From: VAXT01 sp963774625
GTDB lineage: Bacteria; Actinomycetota; Thermoleophilia; Gaiellales; Gaiellaceae
Length of the DNA: 64,000 bases
Reading direction: 5' to 3'
Assembly: GCA_963774625.1 (NCBI GenBank)
Contig: CAVZFQ010000013.1
Coordinates: 1,054,001-1,118,000 of the forward strand
In this document: positions 59,694 through 64,000 of the stretch, in pieces
How positions within the stretch are numbered: position 1 is the first letter of the stretch
Layout: every line of letters starts with the position of its first letter
Position numbers and translations under genes: made by a program
The notes under the pieces: generated by a model
What the model was told of the DNA's origin: nothing
The model's input: the letters and a program-made list of their open reading frames with translations, nothing else
Databases searched by the model: none

Positions 59694-60814
59694 GCCAGCA
59701 GGTGCTTGTGGCGGGCGAGCGCCTCGAGCACGAGGTCGATGTCCTCGAGCGAGTTGTACGCGTGCGCCGAGATGCGGAGGTTCGAGTCGCGCTCCGAGGT
59801 GACGATCCCCCAGCGCGCGAGCCCGGCGACGAGCTCGTTCACGTCGTTCGACTTCACGCAGATCAGGGCGCCGCGGCGATGACGCTTCTTCGGCGTCGCC
59901 AGCTTGCCGTCCAGTTCCTCGATCCCCGCGATCAGGCGTGCGTTCAGGCCCCGGACGTGCTCCTCCGTTTCTTCGATGCCGATCTCCTGCATCAGCTCGA
60001 TGCCCGCGATGCCGGCGTAGATCGCCGGGACCGGCGGCGTGCCTGACTGGAAGCGCCGCGCGGTCGGCGACGGCGCGTATCTGGACGCGTCCATCTTGAA
60101 GATGTCCTGGTCGGCGAACCAGCCCGTGGCGGTCGGCCACGCGCGCTCCCAAAGCTCCCGGCGGCAGTAGAAGAAGCCCAGGCCCGCCGACGCAAGCAGG
60201 TACTTGAGGGCGCCGGCCGCGAGGAAGTCGACGTCGAGCTCCTTCACGTCGAGCGGCACCGAGCCGACCGACTGGTACGCGTCCAGCAGCATCAGCGCGC
60301 CGTGCTTGTGCGCCAGGTGCGCCACTTTCTTCGGGTCGTACATCTCGCCCGTCCGGAACGAGATGTGCGTGAGCGACACGACGGCTGTGTCGTCGTCGAC
60401 CAACCGGTCGAAGTCGTCCGGGTGCGCGTGGACGACGCGCGCGCCGCGGGACTTCTGCGCGTGCCAGATCTGGCCGACTGTCGGGAACTCCCTTTCCGAC
60501 AGCACGATCTTCGAGCGTCCGCCGTACCGCAGTCCGCTCGCGAGCGCGCTGACGCCGGCGGAAACGGAGGTCGTCACCGCGATCTCGTCCGGCTCCGCGT
60601 TGATCAGCCGCGCGAACGAGCGCCGCGCCGCCTCGGTCCGCTCGACCCAGTACTCCCACGGCGCGCCCTCCTCGTCCCAGTCGCGGAGGTAGTCGTCGTA
60701 GGACTGGCGCACGGCGTCCGAGAGCGCGCCCTGCGAGCACGAGTTGATGTAGACGAGCCGCTCGAAGATCGGAAACCGGTGCCTGATCCGGTCGGGGAGA
60801 GGACCTGCTGCCAT
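59690..60814 (-). CDS. Class V aminotransferase (PLP)
   Basis: 374 residues from ATG 60814 (MAAGPLPDRIRHRFPIFERL); an ATG at 60829 would add five residues. PLP-fold marks: VYINSCSQGALSD, TTSVSAGVSALASGL, SLTHISFRTGEMYDPKKVA, LLDAYQSVGSVPLDV and the probable Schiff-base Lys in LAAGALKYLLASAGLGF. The group includes cysteine desulfurase-like, isopenicillin-epimerase-like and kynureninase-like enzymes; no neighbour fixes the substrate. Its TAG stop overlaps that of the giant protein gene within a shared CTAG. Confidence 0.88.
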   Translation of the reverse strand: MAAGPLPDRIRHRFPIFERLVYINSCSQGALSDAVRQSYDDYLRDWDEEGAPWEYWVERTEAARRSFARLINAEPDEIAVTTSVSAGVSALASGLRYGGRSKIVLSEREFPTVGQIWHAQKSRGARVVHAHPDDFDRLVDDDTAVVSLTHISFRTGEMYDPKKVAHLAHKHGALMLLDAYQSVGSVPLDVKELDVDFLAAGALKYLLASAGLGFFYCRRELWERAWPTATGWFADQDIFKMDASRYAPSPTARRFQSGTPPVPAIYAGIAGIELMQEIGIEETEEHVRGLNARLIAGIEELDGKLATPKKRHRRGALICVKSNDVNELVAGLARWGIVTSERDSNLRISAHAYNSLEDIDLVLEALARHKHLLA

Positions 60815-60850
60815 GGGCTTTTCCGGCATGGAGGAGGAATGATCTAGGAA

Positions 60851-61372
60851 ATGACATCGCGCGAGACACCTGGCGTGCGCCTCGAGGCCTGGGCCGAAGG
60901 CGATCTGCCGCTGCTGGAGAAGCTGCTCGGCGACCCGGAGATGACCGTGCACCTCGGCGGCCCGGAGAGCGCTGAGAAGCTCGCCGAACGTCAGGCCAAG
61001 TACGAGCGGCTGCCCGATTCGGGCACGGGCCGAATGTTCAAGATCGTGGACGAGGAGACGGGTGCAGCCGTTGGGTCCGTCGGCTACTGGGACAAGAGCT
61101 GGAGGGAGCAGGAGGTGTACGAGACCGGCTGGTCCGTCTTGCCCGCATTCCAGGGCCGAGGCATCGCCGTCGAGGCGACGGCCCAGGCGATCGCCAGAGC
61201 AAGGTCAGACGGCAAGCATCGCTACTTCCATGCCTTCCCGTCAGTCGAGAACGCGCCGTCAAACGCGATCTGCCGGAAGCTGGGGTTCACGCTACTCGGG
61301 CCCCACGACTTCGAGTACCCGCCGGGCAACACCATGGTGTGCAACGACTGGCGGCTCGACCTGCAGGCTTAG
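60851..61372 (+). CDS. GNAT family N-acetyltransferase
   Basis: 173 residues, RimJ/RimL-like. Acetyl-CoA motif SVLPAFQGRGIAVEATAQAIA, then ENAPSNAICRKLGFTLLGP. Start ATG 60851, divergent from the aminotransferase with only about 35 bp between starts; GGAGGAGG lies about 11 bp upstream. Substrate unknown, possibly a small-molecule amine. Confidence 0.87.
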   Translation: MTSRETPGVRLEAWAEGDLPLLEKLLGDPEMTVHLGGPESAEKLAERQAKYERLPDSGTGRMFKIVDEETGAAVGSVGYWDKSWREQEVYETGWSVLPAFQGRGIAVEATAQAIARARSDGKHRYFHAFPSVENAPSNAICRKLGFTLLGPHDFEYPPGNTMVCNDWRLDLQA

Positions 61373-61463
61373 GCCTCGTCAATCTGACCCAAACGTGTCA
61401 GGCGGCGAGCGCGCCGTTGCGCGACCCTGACGAGATGCTCGTCGAGACTCCGAGCCGCGGCTA

Positions 61464-61504
61464 CCGGCCTCACTCCGAGGGAGGCCGGCCGGCCGCGCGT
61501 TTTT
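61464..61504 (+). terminator. Hairpin with T-tract downstream of the acetyltransferase
   Basis: Stem of 8 bp (CCGGCCTC/GAGGCCGG), loop ACTCCGAGG, then a GC-rich spacer and five T residues ending at 61504. It lies about 90 bp after the stop. Confidence 0.5.
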
Positions 61505-61763
61505 GCGCCGCGTTAGACCGCACCGCCCAGAGTTGCCGGCGCAAACCTCGTCGCACAGCCGGCAACACCCACGGGGGAACCAGCGCTGAGCAACTGATTT
61601 AAGAGTTGCCATCGCGGGTTCGCCCAGCGCATGGCAAGGGCGCGCTTTGCCCATCGTCCACGCCGCGAGGCGTGCGACGGAAAGCGCGCTCGAGGCGGGC
61701 GGTGGCCGTCCCTCTGATTCTCCCGGACGGCCCCGCTCGTCTCCGCCTTCGTTCCTCGCATCC

Positions 61764-61785
61764 GTGCCTGGCACGTGCCAGGCAC
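61764..61785. repeat. Double copy of the GTGCCAGGCAC palindrome
   Basis: GTGCCTGGCAC directly followed by GTGCCAGGCAC; the 22 bases together form a perfect palindrome. It lies 45 bp before the PAS-LuxR gene, so it could also be an operator. Confidence 0.7.
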
Positions 61786-61829
61786 GTGTTATTTGACCGG
61801 TCACGGTCTCGGGTGCACACTCGACTCTG

Positions 61830-62405
61830 ATGTCCGGGCTGCGAGTCATCGGCGGCGACATGGAGCGAGCGCTCGAGCAGGTGAACGTCCCCAGCTACGT
61901 CATCGACCCGACCGGCATCATCCGGTGGCTCAACCCAGCTGCGAAACGGCTCGTCGGGGACGCTCGCGGACGTCAGTTCACGTCGGTCGTGGCGCCGCAC
62001 GAGAAGCGCCGGTCGCGCGAGGTCTTCGCCAAGAACATCGCCGGCGCGATCCACGTCACGGATGAGGAGGTCGTGCTCCTCGACGAGGACGGCGATTTCG
62101 TGAACGTCGAGTTGAGCTCGGTTCCGTTGCACAAAGGGGACCGAGTGATCGGCGTCTTCGGCCAAATCCATGGTCAATCCGAGGATCCGCCTCCGCCGGC
62201 ACATCCGGCGTTGACGCCGCGACAGGGTGAGGTCTTGCGCCTGCTCGATCACGGCCGCTCGACGAGGCAGATCGCCGACGAGCTGCATCTGAGCCCCGAG
62301 ACGGTGCGAAACCACATCCGCCACCTGTTGAAGGCGCTCGGCGTCCACTCGAGGCTCGAAGCCGTGGCTTTAGCGCGCCACGAACATATCGCCGGCGTCA
62401 AATGA
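61830..62405 (+). CDS. PAS-LuxR transcriptional regulator
   Basis: 191 residues. A PAS domain (about 12-115: VPSYVIDPTGIIRWLNPAAKRLVGD, HEKRRSREVFAKNI, FVNVELSSVPLHKGDRVIGVF, shown in parts) and a C-terminal LuxR HTH (LTPRQGEVLRLLDHGRSTRQ, IADELHLSPETVRNHIRHLL). It is a one-component regulator with no receiver domain. A ligand or redox state sensed by PAS would control DNA binding. Neighbours do not reveal the target. Confidence 0.9.
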   Translation: MSGLRVIGGDMERALEQVNVPSYVIDPTGIIRWLNPAAKRLVGDARGRQFTSVVAPHEKRRSREVFAKNIAGAIHVTDEEVVLLDEDGDFVNVELSSVPLHKGDRVIGVFGQIHGQSEDPPPPAHPALTPRQGEVLRLLDHGRSTRQIADELHLSPETVRNHIRHLLKALGVHSRLEAVALARHEHIAGVK

Positions 62406-62461
62406 CGCATCTGGGTCAGGCGGAGCTACTCCGTTACCGGGCAGACTCGTCGCAGGCGTAG

Positions 62462-62501
62462 GGCTTCCGCGCTGTGATCCTCCTCCTCTATCGCGGAAGC
62501 C
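62462..62501. terminator. Hairpin between convergent luxR-type gene and livF
   Basis: A 10-bp perfect stem GGCTTCCGCG/CGCGGAAGCC with a 20-nt pyrimidine-rich loop, centred in the 107-bp gap between the two convergent stops. Confidence 0.6.
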
Positions 62502-62512
62502 TTGCCCTCTCT

Positions 62513-63220
62513 TCAGCGGCCTAGGTAGGCCTTGCGGAGGCCCTCGTTCGCGAGCAGCGCCTTGGCCTGATCCGCGAGCACGATCCGGCCCGTCTGCAGC
62601 ACGTAGCCGCGATCGGCGATCGACAGGGACACGTTTGCGTTCTGCTCCACGACCAGGACCGCGACGCCGGCCTCGTGCACCTGCTGGATGATCTCGAAGT
62701 TCCGCTCGACCAGGATCGGCGCCAGGCCCATCGAGGGCTCGTCCATCAGGAGCAGCTTCGGGTCCGACATCAGCGCGCGGCCCATCGCGACCATCTGCTG
62801 CTCGCCGCCGCTCAACGTGCCCGCCAGCTGCTTACGCCGCTCCTTCAACAACGGAAACAGCCCGTAGACCCGCTCCAGCTGCTCTTCCTTCGCGCCGCCC
62901 TGTAGGTACGCGCCCATCTCCAGGTTCTCCATCACCGTCATCGGCGCGAACAACCGCCGGTTCTCGGGCACGATCGCCATCCCCTGCGCGATCCGGTAGC
63001 TCGTCTTCTGCCCCGTCACGTCCTCGCCGTCGAACTCGACCGTCCCGCGCCGCGGGCGCACGATGCCGAGGATCGTCTTCAGCGTCGTCGACTTGCCCGA
63101 CGCGTTCCCGCCCAACAGACAGACCAGCTCGCCCTCGGCGACCTCGAGCGACACCTGCTGGAGGATGTGGATCTCCCCGTAGTACGTGTCGACGTCTTTC
63201 AGTTGGAGCAGCGTCTTCAT
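62513..63220 (-). CDS. livF: Branched-chain amino acid ABC ATPase, LivF type (second system)
   Basis: 235 residues. LivF features: TYYGEIHILQQVSLEV, the VPENRRLFAPMTVMENLEMGAY block, signature LSGGEQQMVAMGRAL, Walker B LLLMDEPSMGLAP, VVEQNANVSLSIADRGYVLQTG. Walker A reads GGNASGKST rather than the usual GPNGAGKST; the catalytic GKS/T is kept. It overlaps the following LivG gene (ATGA). Sequence differs clearly from the livF at 25 kb, so this is a second transporter. Confidence 0.93.
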   Translation of the reverse strand: MKTLLQLKDVDTYYGEIHILQQVSLEVAEGELVCLLGGNASGKSTTLKTILGIVRPRRGTVEFDGEDVTGQKTSYRIAQGMAIVPENRRLFAPMTVMENLEMGAYLQGGAKEEQLERVYGLFPLLKERRKQLAGTLSGGEQQMVAMGRALMSDPKLLLMDEPSMGLAPILVERNFEIIQQVHEAGVAVLVVEQNANVSLSIADRGYVLQTGRIVLADQAKALLANEGLRKAYLGR

Positions 63221-64000
63221 TTCGTCGCCGTCGCCTGGAGCCCGAGATAGGCCTCGACTACGCGGTCGTTGGTCGCGACCTCGTTGAACGAGCCCTCGGC
63301 GATCTTCTCGCCGTGATCGAGTGCGATTACGCGGTCGGAGATGCCCTCGACGACGTGCATGTCGTGCTCGATGACCATCACCGTGTAGCCACCGTCCGTG
63401 CGCAGCCGCCCGATGAGCTCGGTCAGCTCGTGCGTCTCCTTCGGGTTCATTCCCGCTGCGGGCTCGTCGAGCAACAGCAGACGCGCGTTCGTGCCCATCG
63501 CGCGCGCGATCTCGAGCCGCCGCCGGTTCGCGTACGACAGCGAGTACGCGGGCTGATCGTGCCGGTAGCCCATGAGCCGGTCGCCGAAGAACGCGAGCTT
63601 CTCCTCGGCCATCTGCGCGATCTCGCGCTCCTCGCGCCGAGCGCGCGGCAGCCGCAGCACGGACTCGAGGGCGCTCGACTTCGTGTGCCCATACGCCCCC
63701 GCCATCACGTTCTCCTTGACGCTCATGTTCAGGAAGAGCCGCAACGTCTGGAACGTGCGCGCGATGCCCCGCTGCGTGATCTTGTGTGGCGGGAGACCGG
63801 CGATGTTCTCCCCCTCGAACAGAATCTCGCCCGAGTCGGGCTCGTAGATCCCGGTCACGAGGTTGAAGACCGTGGTCTTGCCCGCGCCGTTGGGGCCGAT
63901 CAGCGAGACGATTTCACCCTCGCTCACCTGCATGTCGAGGTGGTCGACGACGAGCAGGCCGCCGAACGACTTCGTCAAGTCCTTGAGCTCGAAGAGGGGC
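63217..64000 (-). CDS. livG: Branched-chain amino acid ABC ATPase, LivG type (second system, 5' partial)
   Basis: The frame is open at the right edge; LFELKDLTKSFGGLLVVDHLD is coded up to base 64000, so the true start lies outside. Walker A GPNGAGKTT, LivG-specific GIARTFQTLRLFLNMSVKENVM, signature LSYANRRRLEIARAMG, Walker B LLLLDEPAAGMNPKET and VIEHDMHVVEGISDRVIALDHG are all present. Permease and binding-protein genes are expected beyond the edge. Confidence 0.93.
   Translation of the reverse strand, partial: PLFELKDLTKSFGGLLVVDHLDMQVSEGEIVSLIGPNGAGKTTVFNLVTGIYEPDSGEILFEGENIAGLPPHKITQRGIARTFQTLRLFLNMSVKENVMAGAYGHTKSSALESVLRLPRARREEREIAQMAEEKLAFFGDRLMGYRHDQPAYSLSYANRRRLEIARAMGTNARLLLLDEPAAGMNPKETHELTELIGRLRTDGGYTVMVIEHDMHVVEGISDRVIALDHGEKIAEGSFNEVATNDRVVEAYLGLQATATK

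Larger units (their letters stand above)
61373..61829. other. Intergenic stretch with hairpins and a weak Cys-rich ORF
   Basis: No convincing gene. A hairpin CCGGCCTC/GAGGCCGG with a 9-nt loop (61464-61488), followed 11 bases later by TTTTT, is a likely terminator for the acetyltransferase. On the minus strand a 77-codon ORF (61379-61612) starts MATLKSVAQRWFPRGCCRLC with five Cys in its first 31 residues; its codon use is not distinctive, so I do not call it. A double palindrome lies at 61764-61785. The remainder (61620-61760) holds nothing I can assign. Confidence 0.5.

Noticed and set aside
60830..60952. N-terminal extension of the class V aminotransferase
   Set aside because: It would run through the divergent acetyltransferase start and lacks family similarity; the internal ATG codons at 60829 and 60814 fit better.
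61540..61640. A possible riboswitch (GGGGGAACC and GGGTTCGCC words)
   Set aside because: I could not fold the required helices around these words, and no fitting gene follows within a normal leader distance.

Overview
The window is high-G+C DNA with frequent GTG and TTG starts, tightly overlapping genes (ATGA, GTGA and TTGA junctions) and a gene mix of aerobic soil Actinomycetota. The gene set fits a member of the Thermoleophilia (Gaiellales/Solirubrobacterales): Calx-beta and HYR surface proteins sharing one C-terminal domain, a PxKF-type secreted protein, two branched-chain amino acid ABC systems and a molybdenum hydroxylase cluster. This assignment is inference from content, not from a marker gene. 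No rRNA, tRNA, CRISPR array, transposase or integrase was recognised.

Layout. 1-9.2 kb: the 3' part of a giant Calx-beta surface protein built from 1,344-bp four-domain units. 9.3-11.4 kb: amidase, a proline-rich membrane protein and a HYR protein carrying the same C-terminal domain. 11.4-16.3 kb: an ABC-2 exporter, FMN reductase and YceI, divergent from a MarR regulator plus acetyltransferase. 16.4-20.3 kb: a three-gene sensory operon (triple PAS protein, repeat-coil histidine kinase, receiver-PAS kinase). 20.4-23.1 kb: two secreted proteins. 23.1-30.1 kb: a liv transporter operon behind a two-domain FAD oxidoreductase/TIM-barrel fusion. 30.1-32.4 kb: ArsR, SRPBCC and a DHA2 exporter. 32.5-37.6 kb: XdhC, lipoprotein, VOC protein and NAD-dependent formate dehydrogenase, then fumarylacetoacetase. 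37.7-39.3 kb: small proteins and a broken endolysin-like gene. 39.4-43.7 kb: a coxMSLG-like molybdenum hydroxylase with a non-CODH active-site loop.

43.8-49.2 kb is an accessory island of visibly lower G+C: a PLD-type nuclease, an N6-adenine DNA methyltransferase, a regulator-like gene behind a five-copy operator array, an intact 37-residue protein and a YaaC-like gene. All except the 37-residue gene are broken by frameshifts, yet read well once the frame is restored. 49.4-59.7 kb holds a tandem-cyclase/AAA/TPR protein and a roughly 2,120-residue secreted protein (CBM9-like, TolB propeller, PLGGI repeats, PPC, gingipain-type C25 peptidase, PxKF). 59.7-64 kb: class V aminotransferase, acetyltransferase, PAS-LuxR regulator and a second liv ATPase pair running off the right edge.

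Outside the island about a dozen frameshifts interrupt well-conserved genes. Most have the effect of one extra base, which points to sequence or consensus error rather than decay. Inside the island they are much denser, so low read coverage of a strain-variable segment or genuine recent decay are both possible. Genes are annotated across such breaks, with each break stated.
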